In this document: piece after piece, positions 32,240 through 43,807 of the stretch
Position numbering within the stretch: position 1 is the first letter of the stretch
How the letters are laid out: each line of letters opens with the position of its first letter
Assembly: GCF_003711515.1 (NCBI RefSeq)
Contig: NW_021167084.1
Location: 275,121 to 339,120, forward strand
Direction of reading: 5' to 3'
Origin: Sodiomyces alkalinus F11
Taxonomy: Eukaryota; Ascomycota; Sordariomycetes; Glomerellales; Plectosphaerellaceae
Length of the DNA stretch: 64,000 bases
Position numbers and translations under genes: made by a program
The notes under the pieces: generated by a model
Databases searched by the model: none
Seen by the model: the letters and a program-made list of their open reading frames with translations, nothing else
What the model was told of the DNA's origin: nothing

Positions 32240-34600
32240 AGTATAATCCTCGTACTTACTCGGGTCAAAATCTAGGCGCTATAGAATCTACACCTTAACG
32301 GTACTAGACTCCCTTACCTTTTTTAACTCTTCTTACAGCTTTTTATAATACTCCCCTAATAAGTCTCTTAGTCTCTTAGAGCGGCGTAAAATATCGTTAA
32401 TAATATAATTAAGGGAACTAATATTATCCTCGGCCCTAGTATCTTCCTTAGGGTCCTTATTAGGTAAAAGGGGTACTTCGGTGACTTCTTCGGTAATAGG
32501 CGCTCCTCGGGCAGGGTACGTGATCTTAAGCTCTTCGTTACAGTCCCGTTTAAGTATAGTCTAGTTCTTAGGCTCCTAGTACCTATCGTCGTTTTTAATA
32601 AACTTCTTTAGGCGGTTAGCGGTAAAAGTAATCCCTTTTAGTTCTTCCCTAGTAAGAGTCTTAAGGATAAAGGACTTATTATCGTGGTTAGTCTTTCGGA
32701 TACGATATAGGCCGTTCTAGCGGTAGTCGAGCTTAGCCTTACGGCTTATATCGATAGCTTTCTTAGTATTATAAACCAGTATAAGATTCTTAACTTATAG
32801 CCTTTACTTACAGAGCACCCGGGCACGGCTAGTGTTAATATAGGCTATCCGTCGCCCTTATTATTTAGTAATTATAGTAATAGCAGCTTATCGGTTAGTA
32901 TTAAGCTAGGCAAAAGCCCTTAACCGAAGTATTATCTTATCCTTAGGAGTTTTAACGCGACCCTAGTCTAGTACTCTTTAGGTTAGGTAGGTCGTCTTAA
33001 TTGGGGTAATAGCCTTATGGCTATATAGAAGGAAGAAAGGGGTACGGCTAGTAGAAGCTTTTACCGTTATACGGTTAGCGAAGAGGACTATTAGGAGGAT
33101 CTTATAAAGGGCTTTAGAGTAAAGCTTCGACTAGATAGATAGAGCGTGGGTAATAGCCTTATACCTAACCTCGTTAAGGCTATTAGCGCGGGGGTAATAG
33201 GCTAAGGCGAGCTTTTAAGTAGTCCTATAGCGACAGTTTAGCTCGATTATAGAACCCTTATTCTCTAGACCTCTATCTATAAGAAAGATTATATAAAGCC
33301 TATACCTATAGATTATATCTTCCTATAGAAATAAGGTAATAGCCTTAAACGTGTTCTTCTTTAATAACCAGGCCTTAACCTAACCTATAAATATATAACG
33401 GGCCTCTATAAGATACTATCCTTAGAGATATTAAACGTCTAGGTAGACCCAGGTAAAAGGGAGGGCGGCCTCGGGCAGGCTTATTACGATTAGGGGGTCC
33501 TCCTAAGAACGGCTACGGCGGGCCTAGTATTCAGAACAGGACTCGATAAACCTCTAAATACTCTTATAGATACTATCCTAAAAGTAGTTAGCGGCGAGGC
33601 GATAGTAGGTGCCTTACCTTCCTCGGTATCCGGATTCATCGTAGGCTCTCCTAATTAGGTTAACCTGGGTATCCTTATTGTTAATCCAGCGTTTAGGGGT
33701 TAAATCGGCTTTAGTTACTCGGGTCTATAGCAGTCCGTTCTTAAGGAATACACGGGTGGCTTTATCTTTAACTCTACGGGCTTCCTTAGGATCTATTCCC
33801 CTAAGCACGCGAAAGGTCGTTAAGAAGGTAGCTATTTATCGGGAAAACTAACTCTAGGTAAGGTCCTTATCGAGGATATTATTAGCTAAGGTAGGGTCGT
33901 TAAACTGCTTCTCGGCTTCCGTAAGGAAGATTCTATCGTCCACGAAGTCGTTTAGGTCTCCTTCGGTATCGTCGTTAGTCTAATTAAAGGGTATTCCGGG
34001 CATCCGTAAGAGTCTATTAGCTATAGTATTCTTAGATCCTTTAATATACTTAACGTCGAAGTCGAAGAGCCGGCAGGCGAGCTATTACATAATCAGGGTA
34101 TTAGGGAGGTTAGTAGTAGATCCTTTTAACTAGGATAGGAGGGCTTAGGTATTAGTTTTAAGGATAAAGTAAACCCTATAAAGGTAGTTACGTAGGCGCC
34201 GAAGGGTCTTTAGGACTCCTCTTAGCTCTAGCTTACTAGTATTATAGACCCTCTCTATAAGAGACTAACGTCCGCTTTTATACCGTGCCACGGCTCTTCT
34301 ATCCTTAACGTACTATCCGAGGATTCCACTCTATCTATCTATACTAGCGTCGACGATAACGTAAATAACTCCTACGCCTTCGGTATACTAAATAGTAATT
34401 AGGATAAGGGTAGTGGTAAGGGCTTTTTTAAGGGCGTTTATAGTGTATTATTAAGGCTCCTCCCACTTAAAGGCAGTATTCTTTCGTAGTAGGTCGGTTA
34501 GGGGTCTAGCGATAACGGCGAACTTATAAATCCAGACTCGGTAAAAGATAGCGAGACTAAGGAATAAATAAACGTTAGAAACCGTACTATATCTTTCCTA
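32240..34600 (-). pseudogene. Gypsy RNase H / integrase relic
   Basis: The C-terminal end (KLDYR, stop, NGLYRIRK near 32735-32690, followed by FILKTLT and RLKKFI) matches the integrase C-terminal domain of fungal gypsy elements. Upstream minus-strand translation continues at matching density through the integrase core and RNase H region with TAG/TAA interruptions. Individual catalytic residues could not be placed with certainty. Confidence 0.65.
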
Positions 34601-35500
34601 CTCTAGGACCTTCGGGATCTTAGCCTACTTAGGGGAACGGCTATTAGTACCGTAGACGTAGCCTACGATAGTGGCTACTTTCTAATACTACTAGCTCTTA
34701 ATACCTACGATAATGCCTTTAGCTAGCTCCATGTTAAGAAGCACTTTATCGATATTAGCGATATACTCGGCTATAAAACGGCGAATTCTAGGTCTAATTA
34801 GGGTATCCTCGTAGGTGGTTATTAGTTCTTTCACTATAATATTATTAATAAAGGGTCTATAGCACTAAGGAATAAGGTTATAAAGAATACGGGTTATAAT
34901 ACGTATAAACTAGGCCACTAAATTAGTAGCCCCCTAAGGAAGGGTATATATCCTAAAGAGTCTAATAATAGTTATAAAGGTAGTTAGGTCTTAAGACTCC
35001 TCGTTAAGGGTGACCTAATTATAGCCGAAAAAGAGGTCTAAGAGGGATACAAGCTTATATATAGCGAAATCCTTAAAGAACTTATCGGCCCTAGGCAGTA
35101 TAAAGGTATCTTAAAGGGTTACTACGTTAATTTTAATAGCCGAGTTAATAAGCTGTATATTACCGTCCTTCTTCTTAACTAGAAACCAGGGGTTACGATA
35201 GGCTACGTGGCTCTCCTTAATTATACCTTTCTTAAGGCGGTCCTTTATTATCTATACGACTATAGACTCTAAAGCCTTAGAGATAGGGATCCCTTTCGCC
35301 TGCCACGCCTTATAAGGAACCGCTCGAATCTTCTATAGAGGGGCTACCCGTTTATTAAGGCGGCCGCACTTAGTCTAATCCTACGTAATAGCTACCTCTC
35401 GGTTTAGGAGGACCTTCGTTAAGAGCTCCTTTTCCTTAGGGGTTAAGTAGTCGACGGTCTTTAGGATAGCGTTAAGTCTTTCGGGTATAAGGCGCGAACA
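34600..35500 (-). pseudogene. Gypsy reverse transcriptase relic
   Basis: On the minus strand, at 34859-34826, the translation reads PFINNIIVKE in the place of the gypsy RT box PFxDDIIV. Both catalytic Asp codons have become Asn by G-to-A change. Before it lies RIITRILYNLIPQCYR, the helix that normally precedes the box in this family. Confidence 0.85.
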
Positions 35501-36573
35501 GAGTATAATTTTAGAAAACTTCAGTATAATTAGGCTAATAAACCGCTCGTCTTCTAGCTCCTAGTCTTCCTCTTTAATTTCTACGAGGATATTCTTCTTC
35601 TAATAGGGGTCTTTATCAGGGACACTTCTATCGGACAGGATATCGTTAAGAGGGTAAACCTTAAAAGCCTTAGGCTTCTATATAGTAAAGACGCCTTCGC
35701 AATTAGGGGGATAGTATACTTCTTTAATAAGATTCTAGGACTTCCTCCTCTTCGGCTACTATAGCCTCCTCGTCGTAACCGCGGCTATACTAGTAATACT
35801 ATCCTCCTCTTTCTTTAGAGCCTTAAGCGCTCTTATCTAGGAATTATTCTATATTATCCGGTCCTTTCGAAAATATAAGACTAAGAGGCTATTAGGGTAA
35901 TCAGGCTAATAGTAGTGTAAAAAAGTCGAAAAAGATAAGTAGTTAGTATGAATTAGTTATTATTATATAGTCGTAGTTATTTTATAGGGAGCCTCCGCAA
36001 CACACCTCTTATATCCTCGGCCCTAATTTCGTGGCATCGCCCTTAAGGCTATATAAATTCTCTTTATTAGGGACTTTACCTCCTTTATTAATAGGAAGGC
36101 TATTAAAGTAATAGCGTCCTCGTTATCTAAATAAAAGAAAATATCGTCGTCGCTCTTCTTCCTCTTTTTCTCCTTCTCCTCCCTCGCCTCCTCCTTCTTT
36201 TTCGCCCCCTAATCGGGCGAACCGCTAATCCTATCGTTACTCGATATTAAGGTAGCGGCCCCGGACTAACTATAAGGGACGCTATCCTCCCCTACTATCC
36301 GATACTTAGATCGATTAAATCCTCCTCCTCTTAACGCTTCTCCTCCTCTTTAAACTTAGGCTAGCTCTATCTATAAGGGCGGTTATCGACCTATTCTTTA
36401 TTAGCGATAGGGATAATAATACTAGCGTCCCCGTGGGCAAAGTCTATATTAATCTATCCGTCTTTATAGGTAAAAGAGGCGTGATTATTAAGTAAAAACG
36501 GTAGACTAAGAAGTATTCTAGGCCTTATTCCCTTGATTACTATAAAATAGACTTTCCTATACTAGTCCCTGAC

Positions 36574-36795
36574 TTAGAGGTGCTCCTTTAGATATCCTGC
36601 GTAGTTTACCCTATCTACGTCGTTAATCCCCTTAATTGCGATATTACTTTTACCGATATAACCCCGTAGTCCTAGCTTTTCCACGAGGTCTAGCCGGATA
36701 GTGTTAAAGATAGCTCCTGTGTTAATAACTATATAAAAACGGTCCTCCGCAGGGCAGGCCTTAGCTATTCGCTTAGTTAGGCTAACCCGTATCAT
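36574..36795 (-). pseudogene. Gypsy aspartic protease relic
   Basis: This is the longest surviving open frame in the gypsy element, 73 codons. VINTGAIFNTIRLDLVEKLGL is a retropepsin-type segment in which the catalytic DTGA has become NTGA. It lies between the gag zinc-knuckle relic and the RT relic, as expected. Confidence 0.8.
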
Positions 36796-37499
36796 TATAT
36801 ACTTAGCGTAAATAGTAAGAGGCTTTAGTTTATTAATTATCGGGGCGGGCGTGATACATAGGGCACTATTAGGCGTAGGGGCTATAGTCGTGGTATTCGT
36901 AAACTATATAAGACGTTCGGGTCTTAGGGGTAAGGAGTCTATAAAAAAGGCCTTTTTAGGGGTTAAGCGGATAACCTTATAAGGCTTTACCTAGCTACCG
37001 ATTAACCTTAGCATCTCCTTATAGTCCGCGAGGATAGCTCTATTAATAGAGAGGAGGTAAACTATAGGAACCTTAACCTCTATCTTTAAAAGGTGCTTTA
37101 GGCTTTTCTTGCGGACCTTTTATATAACGGCCTCTTAGTTAAATAAATTAAGGGTATCCTTTTAAGCCGAGGCTCGCGAGATAGACCGAGTAGTAGTCGA
37201 GGTGGTAATAGGTCTAGATATAGGGGTTATCGAATCAGGGGTTAGACCGTTGTCTATATCGGTATCGTTAACTATCTCTATAACCCTTTAGGAGCTTTCC
37301 GGAGTCGTTAGGGTCTATTAAACGGCCTCATTAGGGGAACTAGCTACTTTTAGCGTGGGTTTACTAATTCTACTACTCCTAGTAGTATAAAGAGGGTCTT
37401 AGGGGTCGGTCGAAGTATATCGAGATATAGACGTAGTATATACTCTAGCTATAATAAAGTTAATAGATCCCGTGACCTTAGTAACCCTTAAGGCTTAAG

Positions 37500-39500
37500 T
37501 GGCTTAGGTGGCCTAACCACTCTAACCGGTCTATTACTTCTATACCTACTTAGCTATATACTTAATTATAAGTCTATTAGTCTTATTAGTCTTATAGGGG
37601 GGTAGCAGGCTAGAAGGTCTTAATATAAAGGTTTATAAGCTCCTTAAATTAGCTATAGAGCTTAGTGGCTAGCTAATATAGTATAAGGCGTTAGTATAGC
37701 CAGTACTCGTTAACTCGTAGCTCGCTTTTTAAGTAGGCTACCCAGGTACTAGTCTAATCTATAACTAAATACGCGGGGAACTCCTACTTAACTAGGTTAT
37801 AGGCGCTATCGTGGATTAGGATAGGGTAGTTATCTCTCCGATACCCTTCTTAGCCGTAGTAGTAGTAGCGAGCTAGCGGGGGCTATCCGTTATTCTAGGC
37901 ACCTCTCTGCTATCCTAGGCGGTTATTATATTATTAGGTCGGGCGGCTATTATTACGCCGGTTATTATATCTAGGGCGGGGTCCTCCGTAGTAAATCTCC
38001 TCGGTGTATTAGGCGTTATTAGGCTAGGAAGCGGCACCGTTAGCCTAATTAGGGGTGGCGAAGTGTATGAAAGTAGTTATCGTAGGCTAAGAGGCGTGCT
38101 TAAGGATAGTATAAAAGGCGTTCTTTAGATTAAACTTTATAGCGAGAAGGGCTTAGACTTTCTCCGTGCCTATCCTCTTAGATAGGGCGAGCACTTAGGC
38201 GGTAATACCCCTAACGCCTTTAGCTCTATTATAGATAAGGGAAATAGCACACTTCTTAAGGAGGTCGGCGAGCTTATCTATATCCGATTAAGAGGCTATA
38301 GACTCCTAAACTATAGTAGGCCGCCTTAAGATTGTGGGCTAGAAAGCGGTACTATTAGGCTAATTAGACTTAGCTATACCTAGTATAGCGTCCCTATCTA
38401 TAGGCTTACCCTTTACTTCCTAGATATCCGTAGACTACTCGCGTAGTAGGTCTAAAAGTAGCTTATAGCTCTTAACTATCTTTCTTAAGTCGGTGCCTCG
38501 AATCTTAAGCCTATTAGCGATAAATATATAGATATCCCTATACAGAATAGTAAGGATAATACCGTAGAGCTCGGAGTCTTCGATAAAAGTGCCTTAAACC
38601 CGCTCGGCCTTAGCCTTCTAGATAGTGATTTACTATAGTAAGTCCCTAACCTAATAAACGCTATTAATCTTATACGTCTTATACTTTACCCGAAGCTAAT
38701 AAACCTCGTAAGAGAAGTTAAGTTAGTAGTTAGGATCTAGATAAGAGAACTCTTTAACGAGCTTCTTAACCAGATTAGACTAACCGCCCTTATCGGCTTA
38801 AACCTCTCTAACTAGACGTTCGATAGCGGGACGAATAGCCGTATCCGTGTATAGGTTAACGTAGGTAATCTTATCGGCTTTACTAAGGCGGTTAAGCTTA
38901 GTGTAGTTATTATACTGCTAAAGGAATATAGAGAGGGACTTACTATTAAAGCGGGGAGCTCTAATAGCGAGGGGATTTAGGGGTGCTCTCGATATAGCGG
39001 TAATAAGGGGCAGGGCTTTAACGACCTCGGCGATAATACTCTCTCGGTCACGGCTTATCAGGGCTTATAGTAGCTTAATTAGGTCTTTAGCGGTAGTAGG
39101 GGGCTATTAACGCTTAGGGGCGGCGGTAGTAGGAGCGTTTAAAGCGGGCTAGGTAGTAAAAACAGGGTAGGCAGGGGTAGTAGTCGATCTATAGGTAGGG
39201 GCAGATCTAAAGGCTAATCCGGGGGTAGTAATAGGGGTAGTTATCGAAATAGTAGTCGGAGCCGCGGTAAACGTAGTAGTTAGCCTAGAAACGGGCGGAG
39301 GTAAGGCCGTAGTCCCGATATCGTGGTTCCCCTAATTAGGGGCAGTAGAAGTAGCGGGCGTAAGAATAGGGGGAATAGCCGGCGAGGGAGCCTTATCGTC
39401 GGAGTCGCTAATAACGATAACGGGGGTAGGCTCGCGATACTAATTCTAAGTATCTATAGTATTTTAGGTGTAAGTGCGAGGGGGTAGGCGAATAATAATA
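37500..39500 (-). pseudogene. Gypsy gag relic with altered zinc knuckle
   Basis: The minus-strand translation gives a helical capsid-like part (about 38.9-38.1 kb), then an Arg/Asn/Gln-rich tail. Near 37880-37826 it reads YYYYG, stop, EGYRRDNYP: the spacing of a CCHC knuckle (C-x2-C-x4-H-x4-C) in which each Cys and His codon has turned into Tyr, as TGC-to-TAC and CAC-to-TAC RIP changes would give. Confidence 0.65.
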
Positions 39501-40371
39501 ATAGGGTTAGTGCGTTTAGGGTAAGGTTCTTCGAACTAATCGTCTAGTAAGAAGATCCTATAAGTGTTTTAGATACTAGCCAGGTTACTATATATATTAT
39601 CTTATCTTAATAAGAGTAATAAGGTCTCTGATAAGAGGGTGGTGGTGGTCCTAGATTTCACTCCGTGATACTTATGTTCGGGGTCTAGCTTTTCTAACTC
39701 ACCTTAAAAGAGAAGGCCCCCCACGATTAGGAGATTGCCTATTAGTAAAAGGGCTATACTTACGGATATTAATATTAAAAGTATTACCCGCTAAGCCTCG
39801 TGAAAAAGTATCACGACCTGCTTACGAGGTCTATAAAGGTCCTTACTAGACTATCGGGTCCTCTTATAAGTTATCGTTATTTCGCTCCTACGCTTAGTAT
39901 TAGCTTTTTATTAGGTCTACTAGGGTTTAGTTACCCTAATCCGGGTAAGCTGCTCTTAGCGGTCTTATCTTTTCTTCGCCGTCGTGCGAGAATCTGTTTT
40001 AATTGGTGGTAGGAGTTATGAGCCCCTTATCGAGTCTATTCTATATCCGGAATCTAACTCTATCGCGATCTAATCGGTTTTTTCCGTTCCTGTAATTACC
40101 ACCTCTATAGCGGCGGGTCTTATAATTGAAAGTATTAATAGTTCTTTAACTCTTACCTAAGTAGTTATTTCTTTTCCTAATCTTATTAGGGTAAATCTCC
40201 CCTTAGTCTTAAAGCGTTAAATCCTTCCTTAGTCGTTATCTTTATATTCTTCCTGAGGTTATTAACTAATAGTCCGTTTAGGAGGGCCGGAACCTCCCTC
40301 GAGCGCCTTTATTACTCTAATTAGGGTTAAAACACTTTAGAGACGCCGAATAAATCCGCCTCCGGGCACTA
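39500..40371 (-). other. Gypsy untranslated leader
   Basis: It lies between the gag relic and the 5' LTR, where the primer-binding site should be. No clear tRNA-complementary site could be assigned. A 70-codon plus-strand frame at 39800-40012 is incidental. Confidence 0.4.
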
Positions 40372-40734
40372 TATTATAACTGGATAAAGACGTAGTGGCA
40401 CCAGATCGTTAAGATAAAGATTAGATAAAGAGGTTAGTCTAGTAAGACCACGATATATAACCAAAATATAACTAATACCGCTATAACCTTTAGCGAAGAA
40501 GTAGATCGGTAGTCACTATTCTGATTAGGGTAACGTAAGTTAAACTGGAAAGATACCTTAAACGTAGAATAAGCAATTGCAAAAGAGGATGATAATTATA
40601 TCTTTATCCCTTGATAGGGACGTCCCGAGCCTATCCTTAATATATATATAAGCAGCGGATCCAGCGGCCTTGAAAGGGGGGTTATATGACCGTCTGCCGA
40701 ACCACTCCAACGCCGCATCTGCGCGGTTATAGTA
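40372..40734 (-). repeat. Gypsy 5' LTR (right copy)
   Basis: 363 bp, aligned without gaps to the left copy. Its right half keeps CpA/TpG dinucleotides (for example GCAATTGCA, GCATCTGCG) that are TA-converted in the left copy. Confidence 0.92.
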
Positions 40735-41207
40735 TAAAAGAGGGTATCTTTATATAACGCCTATTACTTAGTATAGGAGTGGAATTTAACGATCTGGAAT
40801 TAAGGATCTTATACGATAATAACTAAACGATTCGATTAGTTAATTAGGAGATTAGCACGTTAATAACGCGCCTCCGCTATATCGATATCCATAGCCACTA
40901 ATTACATTAAGTAAAGGAATAAGGGTAAATACTTATAACGTACATTACGAGCGCGGAAATAGTAGTAGACGGATTAACGAAGGCGCTATACGGCGAGAAA
41001 TTTAAGATATTTAGGTCCTAGGTGGGCGTGATAGATATACGGGAACGGTTATAGCAGAAATAGCTAGAGGAAGTCCGGATAGAATATTTAGAAGACCTAG
41101 AGGACGAATTTAAGGGCGGCTATAGCGAATAGATTATATAGCTAGATTATCTGCCGATTACGAATAGCTTTAATCGCCTAACTAACGTTTAGGGCGATTA
41201 GGGGGTG
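40735..41207 (+). pseudogene. Copia RNase H relic, 3' part
   Basis: The frame KEGIFI, stop, RLLLSIGVEF resumes at 40737 and continues with LYDNN, RLRYIDIH and DGLTKALYGEKF, all typical of copia RNase H and the C-terminal tail. It continues the RNase H segment that stops at 26400, which shows the gypsy element inserted into this copia copy. A purine-rich stretch (AGGGCGATTAGGGGGTG) immediately before the LTR fits a polypurine tract. Confidence 0.88.
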
Positions 41208-41410
41208 TATCGAATAGACTATAGTCTTTTTGATTACGTAATAGGCCGGATTACCAAGAGTATAATCCGGGTAGACGCTTACAGAATCTACACTATATAA
41301 AATACGGTGGCAGCGTTTCCCTAACGGTCTAAGACAGTTACAATTATACACAATTACCTCAATCAATTTTGACCTGTTTTGTGACGATTTTGACTACGCT
41401 TTATTTGACA
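41208..41410 (+). repeat. Copia 3' LTR
   Basis: 203 bp. The left 120 bp or so are more RIP-mutated than the 5' LTR; the right part keeps the original ACAATTA..CAATCAA and GTGACG words. It ends in the canonical GACA. Confidence 0.92.
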
Positions 41411-41415
41411 AAACC
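41411..41415. repeat. Right target-site duplication AAACC of the copia element
   Basis: Identical to 21433-21437. The GC-normal chromosomal sequence resumes here without RIP. Confidence 0.9.
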
Positions 41416-43807
41416 CGGTCGCTCAGAATCGCGAGATGCGAGCATCGCTTGTCGGCTGCCACGCCCTCGACTTTGCGACCTTAAGTTTCGTTTCTTTTCT
41501 TCCCTTATTGCCCTCCTCTTATTTCTCGTCTTTTCTTTTGGATCTTTTGGCTTTGCTGTTTCTAGTCTTTTTAAAAAGCGAAACAGGAAAAAAAAAAAAA
41601 AAAAGGAAGGAAGGATGCTGGTTTGTCTTTGTCTTGTTGCTTTTTATTCTCCCATCAATAGCCCCAGTTCAGACTATACGCATACCCAGTATGTGAAGCA
41701 CCAAACAGGGCATATCGCCGAAAGGAAGAAGCGAAGCCATCACGAACGATTCAATCGCCTCGCTCGCCCGCTATCTCACCGACGATCACATCGGGGTGCG
41801 GGCCCAGAATGGGTCCCTCGTTGCCGCAACCGCACCGGTCCAAACGCAAGTAGGTCAAGAGTTTAAAATGGATCATGAAAGCTACCTAGTGATGGAGGAG
41901 CGCCTCGAGCTGAAGGCAAAGTCGCCTTGTTCTGAGGGCGATCCCCCACTTCCAAGGGCTGGAAGTGGCTGGCGGTAACACACCATACGTTGTACGCCGT
42001 CCAAAGTACTACGAAGTACTTCCGTACACCATGTGCAGCACCTCCGGCAGCATCGGGCAGAGGGGAGCCTTGCAAGGGACTGGACCGTCCCAGGCCTTTT
42101 GTCTCTGACTCGTCCAGGTTGGGCCCGCTGTCGCTGGTCGATACGCTAAGGTAAATACCTACTGCTTCTGCTTCGTATATGTGTCCAGGTAGGTAACCTT
42201 GCGAAGGCTAACCAACGACTGGGAAAGGTGAAAAGCATCGAGGTGGGAGAGGTGTAAGGGGTAACATAGGTACGGGGCTCGATCTAAGGGGAAACTTACG
42301 CTGAGAAAGGTAAAAGGGTACACGGTGCCAGGTACCCTTGGGTAGGTACGGACCAGGGTCTCTCCTTGGACCCCAGATGTACATCGACTACCCGGTGATA
42401 TACGTATCTATGAGGGGTTGAGCAAAGGTGGAAGGCGGAAGGAGTTTTGGAGACAGGGCCAGACATGTCGGGGAAGGGAGTTTATTTCATCATCGCTCTG
42501 TCCTTAGTCCATACCTACCTTACCTACCTACTCCATAGTCCTTGGGGGAAAGAGTTGCCACCCCTCCTTCCAAGGTCCTAATTCCTACCTTTTTCGTGCC
42601 TTCTCACTTCTCACACCCCCCCCCCCCCCCCCCCCCCCCCCCCCTTTTTCCCTCTCGCAGGTGGTTGCTGCATGTACGAAGGTGTCCGTTTCACTCCCCA
42701 CCCATCGTTCTTCTTCCCTCCCTGCCTTCTCTTCACCCCTCCCCCCTCCACGGGTTGCACTTGTCGTTCCCCCCCTTTCGTCCCCCTGACTCTGGCTCTT
42801 TTTTTTGCATTTCTATCCTGCAGCCTCCATCCCCCAACCTGTTCCTGTCATCACTTAACACTTTAACCTTTGTTGAACTTCCTCCGCTCTCCTCTGATCA
42901 CCTTATCACCTATTTCTCATTTCGCATCTCGCATTTCCGATTTACCAGTCATTTTACCCATCAAAAAAAGTGTCGAGATATTACCTACCTAATATAGTAC
43001 ACTTTGTATATCCCGCGTCTCCCGTGTTTGTTTCACGGGCTTCGATCTTCCGCTACGACCTGGAATCCATCTCCTACAACTCCGTACAAAGTAATAATTA
43101 CCTACGCTTCGGCCACACACCACACGGCGCAACAGTTGCGAAGAAAACGAAAAAGACGGCTTTACCCCTCCCCCCACCTGATGACCAGGAACAGGACCGA
43201 GGGAAAAGCACAAGACCAACCAGATTTTCACGCACTGCATCCATCCTTGCTTCGGCCGACACACACATTTTGATCTACCCATTCAACGCTTATCCACCCG
43301 CAGCCCTCCCAGCCCAGCCGCGCTACCTACCTACTTGTCGTCCTCGCTTACTCGATCGAATCTGCCTGGTTTTTGATGGTTCCGAGTCGTCATTCCTTCC
43401 CTCCATCATCATCCCGCCGTTAATCCACCCAAATCACTCCGGTCGGAAACAGCCAGCCTTGCGAAAGTTCGACTATCGTCGTTGTTTTCCGAATGACTTG
43501 AGAGCACGGGTCGACTCATCTCTCCTCATTTCCCTTCCCGACTTGCATCTCGCTCTCACCATCGGCCTCTAGGCAGTACGCATTGTTCCTGACCGTCGCC
43601 GCCACCCCGCGTTCTGCTTCCGGTCTCTCGTCGTATCTGTCGTTCCCTCTCTCTCTCTCTCTCTCTCCTGTCACAACTGCTCCCACCGCTTTGTTGCAGG
43701 GTGTCGGCTCTGTCCATACCGCTGGCCCCATCTATCGACGAGTGGGCATTTGGGCATCCCTTTCTGAGACTTCCCCAACTCCGCCCATCCTCAGTCCTTT
43801 CCTTGCC
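41416..43807. other. Right flank of the transposon and long leader of the zinc-finger gene
   Basis: No gene is recognised. A run of A lies at 41588-41603, and 29 consecutive C at 42616-42644. From about 42650 the plus strand is strongly pyrimidine-rich (C/T) with CTCTCGCAG at 42652-42660 and a (CT) run near 43650. This fits a long transcribed leader of the downstream regulator gene, possibly with a leader intron. Confidence 0.5.
42616..42644. repeat. Poly-C homopolymer, 29 bases
   Basis: Twenty-nine consecutive C, followed by five T. Long poly-C runs are rare in nuclear DNA compared with poly-A. Exact length should be treated with care because such runs are prone to sequencing error. Confidence 0.85.

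Larger units (their letters stand above)
26401..40734 (-). mobile_element. RIP-degraded 14.3-kb Ty3/gypsy LTR retrotransposon nested in copia
   Basis: Two 363-bp LTRs bound it, with TGTTATAAC..GTTATAACA-type ends altered by RIP to TA..TA. The minus strand is the coding strand. Reading from the right: gag with a zinc-knuckle relic, aspartic protease, reverse transcriptase, and integrase with its C-terminal domain ending near 32.3 kb, so RT precedes integrase as in gypsy. The internal part is 13.6 kb, about twice a usual fungal gypsy element; the extra 5.5 kb lies between pol and the 3' LTR and holds two further coding relics. It interrupts copia RNase H. The flanks TAAGG (left) and TAAAA (right) match at only three of five positions, so no clean target duplication is visible. 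Confidence 0.9.
21438..41410 (+). mobile_element. RIP-degraded Ty1/copia LTR retrotransposon, split by a nested gypsy element
   Basis: Bounded by two 203-bp LTRs in direct orientation and a perfect AAACC target duplication. Without the nested insertion it is about 5.6 kb, normal for copia. Plus-strand relics occur in copia order: gag-like (about 21.7-22.9 kb), aspartic protease (NSGAT near 23006), integrase (SNNEL near 23824), reverse transcriptase (YVNDIV at 25741-25758, from the YVDD box) and RNase H (TEAEL near 26368, continuing at 40737). Integrase before RT distinguishes copia from gypsy. Stops are nearly all TAA or TAG in place of Gln or Trp codons, TpA is abundant and CpG is retained, which is the RIP signature rather than loss of methylated CpG. 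The element cannot be active. Confidence 0.92.

Noticed and set aside
39800..40012. Open frame of 70 codons in the gypsy leader
   Set aside because: Isolated on the non-coding strand with no similarity; length expected by chance in this composition.
26396..40739. TAAGG/TAAAA as a gypsy target duplication
   Set aside because: Only three of five bases agree and the changes are not RIP-type, so it cannot be claimed.
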